A DNA stretch of 64,000 bases from Cellulophaga sp. RHA19 (GTDB lineage Bacteria; Bacteroidota; Bacteroidia; Flavobacteriales; Flavobacteriaceae): the NCBI RefSeq assembly GCF_002813425.1, contig NZ_PHUL01000001.1:2611001-2675000 (forward strand). Direction: 5' to 3'. Shown one piece after another: positions 46,474-60,200 of the stretch. Both the position numbers and the translations under genes were made by a program. Each line of letters opens with the position of its first letter. The first letter of the stretch is position 1. The notes under the pieces were generated by a model. The model saw only the letters and a program-made list of their open reading frames with translations, did not search any database and had not been told where the DNA came from.

Positions 46474-47904
46474 ATGAAAACCTCAACCAATACCTTAACC
46501 AATACCTTATTTCTATGGAGACTAACCTTGGTAGCTACTTTAGGCGGACTCCTATTTGGTTATGATACTGCAGTAATATCTGGAACAGTAAGTTCTCTGG
46601 AACAGTTTTTTGTATTACCATTTGGGTTGTCTGAAACAGCATCTAATGTAAGACTTGGCTTTTTAGTGTCTAGTGCGCTAATAGGATGTGTTATTGGTGG
46701 TGTTTTTGGAGGTTTAATAAGTAAAATACTTGGCAGAAAAAAAGGGTTAATCTTAGCAGCTACTTTGTTTTTAATATCAGCCTTAGGTTCTGCTATGCCA
46801 GAGCTGTTTATAAAACCAATAGGAGAGGCAGACCATACTTTTATGTATATATTTATCTTATACCGTATTATTGGAGGTATAGGTGTTGGTTTAGCGTCTA
46901 TGTTATCACCTTTATACATTGCAGAAATTGCTCCAGCTAATAAAAGAGGAAAGTTAGTTTCAATGAATCAGTTTGCTATAATTTTTGGTATGCTTATAGT
47001 TTATTTTGTAAACTATTCTATTTCAAATCAAGGAGATGAAAATTGGTTAAATACAATTGGTTGGCGTTGGATGTTTGCTTCAGAAATAATACCTGCAAGC
47101 TTGTTTTTACTGTTATTGGTTTTTGTACCAGATACACCAAGATCTTTAGTTTTAAAATCTAATCCAGATAAAGCGCTAGACGTTTTAATTAAGGTTAATG
47201 GTGAGCGAGAAGCTTTACATATTTTAAATCAAATTAAAAATACGGTTACAAGTAATTCTGCTAAATTATTCTCATATGGTATACCTGTTATAATAATAGG
47301 AATTTTGCTATCTGTTTTTCAGCAATTTGTAGGCATAAATGTAGTCTTGTATTATGCTCCTGAAATTTTTAAAAGTATGGGGTCAGAAACAGATACTGCT
47401 TTATTACAGACCACTATTGTTGGAGCCATAAACCTACTTTTTACAATATTAGCTATACAAACAGTAGATAAGTTTGGGAGAAAACCATTAATGATTATAG
47501 GAGCTATAAGTATGGCAGTGTCTATGTTTGCTCTAGGAACCTCTTTTTTTACAGCGTCATTAGGTGTTTTTGCATTATTGTGTATGTTAATTTATGTTGC
47601 AGGTTTTGCTATGAGTTGGGGACCTGTTGCTTGGGTTTTGTTATCAGAAATTTTTCCTAATAATATTAGAGGCAAAGCACTGGCAGTAGCTGTTGCTGTA
47701 CAATGGGTAGCTAATTATTTGGTGTCTTTGACTTTTCCTATGATGGATAAAAACAGTTATTTAATTGAAAAATTTAATCACGGTTTTGCATATTGGGTTT
47801 ACGGTATAATGGCAGTTTTAGCAGCATTTTTTGTTTGGAAATTTATACCAGAAACAAAAGGAAAAACATTGGAAGAAATGAATGATTTGTGGCGTAAAAA
47901 ATAA
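46474..47904 (+). CDS. Sugar/proton symporter of the MFS sugar-porter family
   Basis: The 476-residue membrane protein has the sugar-porter signatures FGYDTAVISG near residue 28, LGRKKG, RIIGGIGVGLASMLSPLYIAE, PDTPRSLV and PETKGKTLEEM at the C-terminus. Twelve helices are visible. Its position behind xylA makes xylose the likely substrate (XylE-like), but glucose or arabinose cannot be ruled out. Confidence 0.93.
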   Translation: MKTSTNTLTNTLFLWRLTLVATLGGLLFGYDTAVISGTVSSLEQFFVLPFGLSETASNVRLGFLVSSALIGCVIGGVFGGLISKILGRKKGLILAATLFLISALGSAMPELFIKPIGEADHTFMYIFILYRIIGGIGVGLASMLSPLYIAEIAPANKRGKLVSMNQFAIIFGMLIVYFVNYSISNQGDENWLNTIGWRWMFASEIIPASLFLLLLVFVPDTPRSLVLKSNPDKALDVLIKVNGEREALHILNQIKNTVTSNSAKLFSYGIPVIIIGILLSVFQQFVGINVVLYYAPEIFKSMGSETDTALLQTTIVGAINLLFTILAIQTVDKFGRKPLMIIGAISMAVSMFALGTSFFTASLGVFALLCMLIYVAGFAMSWGPVAWVLLSEIFPNNIRGKALAVAVAVQWVANYLVSLTFPMMDKNSYLIEKFNHGFAYWVYGIMAVLAAFFVWKFIPETKGKTLEEMNDLWRKK

Positions 47905-48233
47905 CCCATATTTTAAGTCATTCAACTTAATTTCTTGTTATAAATTTTAGCCTAAACAAAGAAATTTTTAGGTTAAAAAGCTATTAAAACACGATAAAAT
48001 TCATTTGTGTTTTTTGTTCTTCATTTTCTCTTGAGCGCTCTATTATAGTACGTTCACCGATGTTTTTTACATATTTAAAAAAATCATTTTAACTTTTAAT
48101 TTTTCTTGATGTTCACAAATGTAGTTGTGGCAACATTCTGATGGCGTTTTACAACAAAATATTGCAATTATGCCTACTAAATGTTCTTTTTGATAGTATT
48201 AATAATAGTGAAGTTACAAACAAATACCATCTG
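47905..48233. other. Intergenic region before the adhesin gene
   Basis: About 330 AT-rich bases. An 8-bp palindrome GAGCGCTC lies at 48033-48040. No clear TAnnTTTG element in the proper place; no terminator with T run seen after the transporter. Confidence 0.4.
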
Positions 48234-51200
48234 ATGAACAAAAGAATACTTATTTTACTTTTCTTACTTCTCGGCTTTAGTTTTTCAATAAAAGCCCAAT
48301 TAAGTGATCTCCATTATTTGCCCCCATTAAAGCAAGGTCAAAATAATCAAGCTGTACAACAACAGGCTGTTTATTTGTCTACACCAGAGCCAACAACTTT
48401 TACGGTTAATGCTTACAGAGGTACAAATACAACACCAATTGCAACGTTTAACATTTCAAATGTTAGTCCGGCTGTATACACACTTGGTAACGGAGACAAC
48501 AATATTACGTTGGTTACAAATGAAAATACGGGTGTTGTATTAAGCAACAGTGGTTTACGTTTTGAATCTCCTAGTGGAAATAAATTCTATGTTAATTATA
48601 GAGGTTATTCTGCAGCTCAGGCCGCATCTTTAACATCTAAAGGTAGAGTTGCAATGGGAACAAGTTTTAAATGGGGAGGTATTCCTAATTTAGGACAGCA
48701 CTCATCTAAATCTAATACATTAGGTATAATGGCTACAGAAGATAATACTGTAGTAGATGTATATGGTTATGATCCAGATTGTGTATTTAGAAACGGTAAT
48801 GATGTAGATGGTCATACAGATAATACTTATCAGATAACATTAAACGCAAATGAGTCTTTTGTTTTTGAAGCTTACGTTGGTAACTCTCCAACTCAAGCTC
48901 AAAGAGATGGGTGGATTGGAGCATCTATTAAATCTACAAAAGATATTGTAATTAGTAATGGTGGTATGAACTTTGGTCGTCAGGCAGGTTCATCAAACCG
49001 AGATGCAGGTATAGATCAACCTGTGCCAGAAAATAGATTAGGAAAAGACTATGTTTTTGTAAGAGGTAACGGTAATACAAATGGTACAACAGAGTTTCCT
49101 TTAATTATAGGAACAGCAGATAACACAAATATATATGTTAATGGTGGCACAACACCAATAGCAACAATTGATGAAGGAGAGTATTTTGAGGTGCCAAGCA
49201 GTTACTATTCTGGTAACAGTGTTGGTGCAAATATGTTTGTACAAACCTCTAAAGATGCTTATGCTTACCAATGTATGGCAGGTGCAGCAGAAGTGTATAC
49301 ACAAGGTTTAAACTTTGTTGCTCCTGTAAACTGTTTGCTGCCAGATAATATGGATAATATTCCTAATATTAGAAATATGGCAGGTACTACTGTAACAGGT
49401 GGTGTAACTATTATTGCGGCAACTAATACTCCAGATGCAAACATAAAAGTTTATGAAAACGGAACAGAAATAACATCTATGCCAGCTTCTGTAGCAGTTG
49501 CAGGAACATCAGACTGGAAAACATTTTTTATTCCTAACTTAGATGGTAATATAAGTGTACAATCTACAGGACCAGTAGCTGTTGGCTTTTTTGGTTATAA
49601 TGGTGCCAGAGGTGTTGCAGGATATTTTTCAGGTTTTGATACAGTACCAGAAGTTATTTTAGAAATAAGAGGAGGTAGTGGTTGTTTTGTTGGATCAGAA
49701 ATATATGAAGCAACAAATAATTTTGATGCCTACCAATGGTATGAAGACGGAGTACTTATACCAGGAGCAAATAGTCCTAATTATGCGCCTTCTGGAGCAG
49801 GAGAATTTTTTGTAAGAGGAACAAAAGGACCTTGTACTTATGATTCTCAGCCAATTAAAGCACTTTATTGTGATCCAGATGTTGTTTTAGACAAAACGGT
49901 AGACAAGTCTGAGATAGTAGAAGGTGAAACTGCGACCTTTACAATTAAGGTTCGTAACTTAGGTCTTGGGCCATTAACCAATCTTCAAATAACAGATAAT
50001 ATACCAACAGGCTTAACATTGGTATCTAACTTTACAATAACAGGTTCATTTAGTGGTAATGTTTGGAACATAGGTACACTAGATGGAGGAGAAACTGCTG
50101 AATTAGAATTAGTGGTTAGAGGAGATGAGATAGACATACTTCCTTTATTAAATTTAGTAAATACAGTAACTAACACACAAGATCAAACAGATACAAATAG
50201 AACTACAGATAGTCCAACAGCAAGAATTATTGTACATAATGATTATGATAATGATGGTGTAATTGACTCTATTGATTTAGATGACGATAATGATGGTATC
50301 TATGATTCTGTAGAGCAACTTTGTACTATATCTGGAGATGTAACTTTTGGAACTCCTTCATCAACAGTACAAGGAGGAACACCAATAACAGAAATTTTTA
50401 CCAATTTTAATGATTTTTGGAGAAGTTCTTCTACAAGTATAAATAGTGTAAGACCAAACTTATCTCATGAATTATTAGCTTTTACTTCTGGCGGAACAAC
50501 TTTTTCTACAGGTGTCATAGATGATGATCTTTTTGACGCTAATAGTAATGGCTTAATGGATGGTATTGACACTAATAACGATGGTTTTGCAGACTTAACC
50601 GTTTCAGAATCTAATTGGTTAGGGTTAACGCCTTCTAATAATATTTTTGGAGAAATGACTATAGAGGGTAGTCTTAACGATGGTGATGTAAATAATGCTT
50701 TAGGTTTAACAGTAGTAGGAGACCCTACAACAGACCCACTAAACCCTTTATTAACTAACGGTCAAAATAGTTTAGATTTAGGTACAGCAATTGCAAATAT
50801 TGGAAATAACTGGACCTATGAAATAGATCCGATTGTAGCAGCTACAGTTGGTGATGGTATTCCAGATATTTTATTAACACAAGTTGCACAACCAGGTGGT
50901 GCAGGGCATATTATTAGTTTGTACGATGCTACAGGTGCTCCTTTAGGTAATGCTGTACAAATACAAGCTTCAGGTAGTGGAGCATTGTCTACAGTAGTTG
51001 GGGCTTATAATTTAGATGTCTATTACCCAAATGGTAGCGTTTTCTTTGCAAACACAACCAGAGAATATCGTTTAGCTACTATTGAATTATCTGAATTTGG
51101 TATACCAGCTAGTAGTATAAGTGATGTTGCATTTTTACGTTTAGAATTATCTAGTGATGCAGACATTGCTTTTTTAGCTTACAATACAGACTCATTCTCT

Positions 51201-54200
51201 GGATTTTGTGCTAATTTAGATACAGACGGCGATGGTATTCCAGATCACCTGGACTTAGATAGTGATGGTGATGGGTGTAGTGATGCTAACGAATACTATA
51301 AAGATGATAATGCAGATGGTGGTGATGATGGTGTTTATGGTGTAGGAACACCTGCTGTAGACCCTACAGACGGTACAGTAATTGCCGCTTCATACACACA
51401 GGTTTTTGCTCCAGAAATTTTATTAGAAAATACAGTTGAAGATTTATCTGGTACCGATATTAATGGTGATGCAGTTAGCTTAGGGCAAACAATGCAGTAT
51501 GTACTTCGTTTTCAAAATACAGGAGATGATGATGCTACAAATTATACTATTAGAAATATACTACCAGAGAATGTTATTTTAGACGGAGTAGATTTTTCTG
51601 GTGCTCCAGGAGCATCTTATACAGAAGATGTTGCTAATCACACATTAAACTTTACTATTCCAAATAGCTTAGTAGAAGTAGGAGATCCAGAATATATTAT
51701 AAGAATAAAAGTATCAATTACAGCCAATTGTTCTGAGTTTGTAGCAGCTTGTTCTTCAACATTAGAAAACATAGCATACTCTACTTACCAAGGTACAGTA
51801 AATACAAATACTTTTTCAGATGAGGGTGGTGCAACTTCTATAGGAGCTTGTACAAGAGATCCAGAAGTGGCTAGTAATTCAATTTTAGATGATTTAGCAG
51901 CTTGTAACCAAGCAAGAACAGTACAATTGTGTGGAGATGATGTTGTTTTGTCTGCAGGTACTGGTTTTACGGCTTACAACTGGGTATTAGATAATAATGA
52001 TAACGGCATTGTAGATGCTGGTGATACGGTATTAAATGATGGTGATCCAGATACAGATCCTAGTACATACTTAACAACTGTTATTGGTAATTTTATTGTA
52101 GAAAAAACAGGAGATGCTACTTGCCCTAATTTAATAGAGCGTATAAAAGTAGAACGTTTTGGTACTACGCAAACAAACCCTGTATTAGACTATTTTAATT
52201 TTGTAAATAGTGATGCTAACCCAGATAATGATATGCAAGGTGAAATAGCTACTTGTCCTATAGACGGTAGTTTATTACCTAAAATTTATTTATGTGGTGC
52301 AGCAGATGAGGCTACAATACAGTTAGGTATTACAGATGCAGATAGTATTACTTGGGAAAAATTAGATGATACTAGTTGTTCTGATGCTGGTGATGACTGT
52401 GCAAATAAAAATGGAACCTGTACTTGGAATGCTGTATCTAATGTAGATAACTATACAGCTACAGAAAGCGGAGAATATAGAGTTGTTGTTCGTTACTCAG
52501 GTGGTTGTTTTAGTCGTTTTTACTTTACAGTTTTTAAAAATGAATTAGATATAGAATTTACAACTAAAAATATCTTATGTGATACAGATGGTAACATAAG
52601 AGTAACTAATGTAGGTGCTGGTTACGGTTTTCAGTTGGTAGATGCAATTAGTGGTGCAGTAGTTGTTCCTTTTTCAGCTAACAACGGACCAAACTTTGAT
52701 ATTGCTACAATTGGTACATATAGAGTACAAGCAACACAATTAAACCCAGCAGATAATACACCTATAGACGGTGCTTGTATTTTTGAAACTGAAGATATAG
52801 GTATTAGGGAAGATATTTTTACTGTTAATATAACTACAACTCCAGAAGATTGTAATACGGGTGGTACAATATCAGTACAAGTAACTAACGCATTACCAAA
52901 TTACGGTTACGAACTTCGTTTAGATGATGGGGCTAATGGAGGCGATGGTTCTCCATTACGTAACCATCCAACTGTGAATGATAATACATATGAGTTTACA
53001 GGTGTTTCACCAGGAGATTATATTGTAATTACAACTACACAAGATGGTTGTTTAAATTCACAAGATATAACAGTAGGTGAAATAGAAGAGCTTAAATTAG
53101 GTGCCGTTACTACAGAAAATATTACTTGTACAGCCGGTGTTGTAAACTTAACTCCTACGGGAGGTTTACCTAGCCCTGTATATGAAATGGCTATTTGGAG
53201 TAAAGACGGAGTAGCATTATATGCCGATGAAGCTTCTATTCCAGATTCAGCCTTTACAGAAAGTACTACTTTCTTATTTGGATACAGAGGTGCGCCATTA
53301 ACTTATTTTGATAATGAGGAAGGTGAGTACACTTTTATAGTAAGAGATAAGAATGGATGTTATGCTACGTCTGTTCCTGTTATTATTGAAGATTTAGGAA
53401 CTCCAGAAATAACAGCAACACATAGTACAATTACCTGTGCAGATTCTGCAACATCTACACTAACAGTTAATGTTACAGGTGGTACAGCACCTTACAGATA
53501 TAGTCTAGATGGTGGTACAAATTACCAAACAGTAAACACATTTAATAATTTAGCTGCAGGTATTTATACTATTACAGTTATGGATTCTAGCGGAGCTACT
53601 ATAGACACAGGTTGCGAGGTAAGCGAAGATTATGAAATAGACCAACCTTTTAGGTTATCTGCTTCTGCATCTATTATAGAAGACGCTTCTTGTAACCCAG
53701 CTGGAGCCTTAATAAAAATATTAAATCCTAATGGAGGAGATGGTACATACGAGTATAGTTTTAACGGCGGTACAAGCTTTAGTGCTACAGATACAGCTAA
53801 TTTAGCTCCTGGAGATTATGAGTTAGTACTGCGTGATGGTTTAGGTTGTACTTACGAAATGGAAATTACAGTTCCAGACCCAATTACAGCACCAACATTT
53901 TCTAGTAGTGTTACGTATGACTGTATTGGAGATGGTACAATAACTATGACACCGTCTAACACAACAGACTTTAGTTATATTTATAAGTTAAATACAATAG
54001 ACAATACACCACCAAGCAATAATGTATTTGCAGGAGTTAGTAATGGTAGTTATACGGTTACTGTAGACTATGCAAGTGTATTAACTGCTGGTCAGTCTAC
54101 ATTGTTCTATGAGAGTTTTGGAGCAGGTGCTACTACACAAATAGCAGAAATAGGATCAGATTATTGTTATGAACCGCAAAGTGGTGCAGAAACAGCTTGT

Positions 54201-57200
54201 AATCGTGGTCCGGCTGGTATTCTAGTAAATGGTGAGTACACAGTTACTAACACTGTTACCAATCCGGTTCCTAGCTTCAGAAGCCCTAACGACCATACAG
54301 GTTTAACAGACGGTCGTTTTTTAGCTATAGATGTTAGTACATTCTCAGATGTATATGCAGCTCCAGTTTTAAACGGTGTTTTATGGTCTAGAAACGGAAT
54401 AGAAGTATTAGCTAACCAAGATATTACTTTTTCATTATGGGCATATAACTTAATGCAAGTAGGTAGCAGCGGTAATAACCCAGAAATGACAATAGAATTA
54501 GTAGATGGTTCTGGTACTGTTATTTCTAGTGTAGCAACTGCAGAAATACCTAAAAATACAAGTGCAGACGACTGGCATAACCGTACGGTTACTTTTAACC
54601 CAGGAGCTAATACAACTGTAGGTATTGTTATACGTAATAACGTAAATAGTAATGATGGTAACGATTTAATAATAGATGACCTTAGAGCTACACAAGCACC
54701 AGAAGCTTGTGCGCAATCTGCAGATGTTACTGTTGTAGTAGAAGATAATAAAGAGTTTAGTGCAGCATTACTTGGAACAAAAGATCCTAATTGTAATGGT
54801 GGTTCAGATGGTAATATCCGTTTTGAGGTTTCTAATTTTGATGCAGCAACAGGATTTGAATATTCTGTAGATGGAGGTACAAACTGGGTAACATCTTTAA
54901 CATCACCAGTAACAACAGCATCTAATTTAGCAGATGGTGCATACAATGTACTTATTAGAAAAGTAAGCGATAATGCTTGTGTTACAGATATTGATGCAAC
55001 ATTAACAGATCCAACAGCAATAGTACCAAGTTTAAGTGAGACTTCTGCATATACGTGTTTTAACACAGGCGCAACATTAACAGCTTCTGCTACAGGTGGT
55101 TCTCCAGGTTATGAATATCAGTTAGAAAGAGCTGCTGATAATTCTATTGTAAGAGCATACCAAACAGATGTTAACTTTGTAAATGTTACAGAAGGAGATT
55201 ATGTAGTTCGTGTTAAGGATGATAAAGGTTGTGAGCTTGCTTCAACAGTAGCTGTAACAGTAGATAAATTTGAAGATATAGATTTTGATTTAACTGCTAC
55301 ATCTTGTTATGATGGAGCAAACAACGCTACTGTAACTGTTACAGTTACAAGTGGTAATGGCGACTACAATTTTAGAATAAATGGAGGTGCTTGGATTACT
55401 CCAATCCCATCAACTTCTAATACGCATACATTTACAGGTTTACCAAATGGTAGTTATGATATTGAAGTTACAGATGCTTTTGGATGTGTATCAGTATTAA
55501 AAACAATAGTTATACAACCAAACTTAAATGCAACTGTAAATGTTGTAGATGTAAGTTCTTGTGCAGATGGTAGTATAACCGTAGATGCTAGAGGTGGAGA
55601 TGGTAATTTAGCTTATGCTTTTGTACCAACAACAACTCCTGTTACTGCAGCAGATTTTTCAGTAACAGATACATTTGCTGTAGCAGCAGCAGATGCAGGT
55701 AGTTATGATGTGTATGTTTGGGACAATGGAGCGGCAGACCCACATTGTGAGTATATGGAAACTGTTACAGTGAACCCAGCAACACCTTTAACTTTTACTG
55801 CAGATCCAACAGATCCTGATTGTTATAACGGCTTAGGAACAATAGCAATAGAAATAACTTCTGGTATTGCACCTTATACTTATGAGATTGTAGATATAGA
55901 TAACGCTGGTGCCTCTAACGAGACAGTTACCAATGTAATTAACAACACCAAAACATTTTACAACTTAGCACCAGGAAATTATACAATTAATATTACAGAC
56001 GCAAGTGGATGTGCAGTAACAACTACTCCTAATGTAACCATTAATAACCCTGATGAGTTGACGGCAGATATTATAGGTATTACACCTGTTACTTGTACAG
56101 GTACTGCTAGTGATTTTGGTTTTAGATTTGATGCTTATCCATCTACTTTAGGAACTATAGAATTTAGTGCAGATGGTGGTGCTACCTGGACTGCAGATAA
56201 CTCTGTACCTGGAACGACAGATAGGTTAACTGGTTATTTGTCAGGAGATAGTGTTTACCCTTCTATGAGAACGGTAGATGGCTCAGGAAATACAATTTGT
56301 CAAACAGATTTTCCAAGGTATACAATTCCTTATCCTTTAGATAATTTAGATATTACGATAGATGCTGTTGTTGTAAATTGTAATGAGTTACAAGTTAAAG
56401 TACAAGGTTCTGAGGGTACTCCGGGTTATGAGTATGCAATTTCTGAAGATCCAGCAAACTTTAACCCTGCTGCTGCTACTTGGATAGCTGGTGGGTCAGT
56501 AAATGATTCTTCTGGATCTGCTGTACCGGTTACAGCAGGTCACGGTAATTACTTGTGGACAGGCTTAACTCCTGGTAGAACATATGTTTTTTATGTGCGT
56601 GATTTTAACGGTTGTGTTCGTCAGAGTGATGTGAATGTAAACGATATTGTAAATCCACTTCCTTTAGATGTAGATTTTACATCTACTCCTTCTTGTGATG
56701 GAGCAGATAATGCAACAATAGATTTTACAATTACAGATAATGATCTCCCTTTTGGATCACAATACAGATGGGAATTGTACAATATAGCAGGTAACATTAT
56801 TAGATCTAGTGGTAATGGTACTACTCCTGGTATGGCAGGTACTATAGTTACTTTTGATAGTAATTTACAAATAACCAATTTGGTGCCAGATGAATATTAC
56901 ATTGTAGTAACAGAAATTGATGGTGCTACAGATACGTGTATATCTGCATCAGAGAATGTGTTGTTAGAAGAATTAGAACCTATTACTGCTACTTTAAGAA
57001 AATTAGAAGATATTGCTTGTGACACTCCTGGACTTATTGCAGTAGAGAGTATCACAGGTGGTGGCGGTACATATACATTTACGCTTACAGATCCTTCTGC
57101 AACAGTAATTGCTACTGGTACACCAGATAATCCTTTAGAAATTCCTGCTGGTTCTGTAGCAGGTAATTATACTGTTAGTATTAGTGACCAATATGGTTGT

Positions 57201-60200
57201 GAGTATCCTTTAGGAACAATTAATATGTTATTAGCTGCTAATCCAACAATTGATGGTATTGAAGTTGATAACTGTAGTACATCTACAACGGTAACAGTGA
57301 ATACAACTATTGGAGATTCATCAACTTTAGTTTACTCTATAGATGGTGGTGCAAATTACGTTTCTAACGGAGGTGTATTTACAAATGTAACTGTGGGCAA
57401 CTATACTATTTTTGTAAAAGATGGTAATGGGTGTATAGATTCTAGCACTGTAGATGTTTATCCTTCATTGCAGGCGTCTGCTACTCTAGAAGAAAGTTTA
57501 GGTTGCACCAATGATGCCGAGATTTTAATAAAGGCAACAGATGGATCTGGTAATTATGAATATAGAATTGTTAACTCTTCTGCCACTGAAATTGTAGCTA
57601 GAACAGGTTTCACAACTTCAGTAAATGCAGTAGTAACAACTGCAGATACCTATACTGTAACTGTATATGACACTAATTCTGTTCCAGAATGTTTAAGACA
57701 ATTTACAGTTGTAGTTGCACCAGCAATACAGCCAAACTTTACAGCTACGCCAACAGACGTAACTTGTAATGGTGGTGTAGATGGTGTTATTAAAATTACC
57801 GAAGTAAATAATGGTAATAACCCATTAACATATACAATATCACCAGCAGCAACTTATGACCCAGTTACAAATTCGTTCTCTGGTTTATCTGCAGGATCTT
57901 ATGACGTTACAGGTACAGGGCCAAACGGTTGTGTAACTACTAGAACATCTGTAGTGGTAGGTGAGCCAAATGTAGTAGCGTTTGCTACACCAGTTGTTAA
58001 CCAATTTGGTTGTACATCAGATAATACTGCAAACAATGCAACTATTGTTTTAGATGAAACTAGTATAATAGGAGGTAGTACTACTTACGTTCGTTATGAG
58101 TTTGAAGATGTAGCTACTGGTACTGTATTGCAAAGTGGTACAAATGCAACATATAACTATACAGAGTTTGCTGGAGGTAATGTTATTGTTCGTGTTATTG
58201 ATGATAAAGGTTGTAGTGCAGAGCAAACAGTTACAGTGTTAGCATACAATCAATTGCTAACGGCCAATGCTGTTGTAACAGACGCAATAGCTTGTTCTAA
58301 TGCCGGCGAAGATATTAGGGTAGATGTTACAGGTAGCATTACAAGTTATACTACTGGTGCTAACCCTGGTGATTATCAATTTACATTATTGCCAAGTGGT
58401 ACACCTCAAGCATCTAATTTGTTTGCAGATTTACAACCAGGTACGCATACTATATTAATAGAAAATACAACTACTGGTTGTCAAATAACTACAGAGCACA
58501 TTGTAGCAGAGCCTAATACTTTTGATGTTCATGTTGAGATAGTATCTGATGTTATTTGTTTTGGTACTGAAGGACTAGTTAGGTTAACTATAAGTGATGC
58601 CACTTATACAGGAGGATTTACATACAGAATTTATGAAACTAATAATACACCAGCAGATCCTTTAGATGATGGTATGGCTATTAGAAGTGGTAGTTCTGCA
58701 GATTTTGGACCTACTGCACCTATAAACCTAGACGCTGGTAATTACAGAGTAGAGGTAATACAAGATGGTTTCCCAGATTGTACTCAAAATAGATTGTTTA
58801 ATGTAAAGTCTCCAAGTGCTGCTTTAGCATTAGATCCTATAGCTACAGAGGATGTTGGCTGTACAAATGATATGGGTACGGCAAATATTAAACCAACAGG
58901 AGGTTTAGCTCCATATACAATTTCTATTGTAAATAATGTTACTCTGGCTACAGAAACAGTAAGTGGTGTTAACTCATACTTATTCCAAAACTTAGCTGCA
59001 GGCCAATACACTGTTACTGTAGATGATGCTCTGGGATGTTCTAACACTTTCTCTAATGCGTTTAATTTGGTAGTTCCAGATCCTATTTCAGGAACAATTA
59101 CAAACACAGATTTAGTTTGTTATGGAGATTCTGATGCAACAGTAACCTTAACTGTAAACCCAAGAAATGTTACTACTACTTACAAGTATGTATTAAATAA
59201 ATACACAGATGCTAGTGGTAGTACATTAGAAACAAGTAGTGTTAGTCAGTCTGCAGACACATTTGGTAATTTAAGTGCAGGTTTCTATAGCATAAGTGTT
59301 GTAGATGCTATGTACTGTGACTTTGAATCTTCAATTATAGAAATTGTAGATCCATTAGAACCAAATGCTAGCTTGGCTACAGAAACATCATTAGGTTGTA
59401 CTACAGGTGCAGCATTAGAGTTGTCTGCTACAGGTGGTACTGCTCCTTATACTTGGAGTACAGATGGTGTAATATTTACAGCAATGAACAATGCAAACGG
59501 TCCAGGAACGCATTTGTTTACAGGCCTTTCAGATGGTACATATCAATATTATGTTAGAGATAATTTTAACTGTATCTCTACTGTATCTAATGTTGTTGTT
59601 ATAGATCCAATTGCACCTTTAACACTTGTTGTAGATGAAAGTGCAGCGGTTATTAATTGTAACGGAGAAAGTACAGCTGTAATTACTGCTAAAGCAGATG
59701 GCGGGTTAGGTAACTATGAATACGGATTATTTACAGACGCTACGTTAACTAATCAAGTTAGAGCATACCAAACCTCTGAAATATTTGCAAACTTACCAAT
59801 GGGTACGTACTATGTAAATGTACAGAGTCAGGATTGTGAAACATTATCAAGTGTAATAAATATAACAGAACCAACACCATTAAATGTAGTACCAGATATT
59901 ACAAATGTGAGTTGTAATGGTGATGATGATGGTAGTATTGTATTAAATGTAACTGGTGGTACAGGTAATTATCAATATGCAATATCTCCAGATCTTAATA
60001 AATTTGATGATGAAAATATGTTTGATGAGCTTGTTGCTGGTGATTACAGTGTAATTGTACAAGATGAAAATGGATGTTTTGATCTTATAGAGTTTACAAT
60101 TACCGAACCAGTAGAGTTACAAATGAGTTTAGCATCTACACCAGAAATTTGTGCAGGTGAAGAAGATGGTACAATTACAGTAACTGTAACTGGAGGCACA

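Noticed and set aside
48141-48233. Upstream in-frame ATG for the giant adhesin
   Set aside because: The first 31 residues are not signal-like, whereas the ATG at 48234 gives a clean secretion signal with a cut after SIKA.
54167-55066. A 299-codon open frame on the minus strand inside the adhesin gene
   Set aside because: It lies opposite a highly repetitive, Asp/Gly/Thr-rich coding region with strong codon signal on the plus strand; its composition is what such repeats produce in reverse, and no family was recognised.
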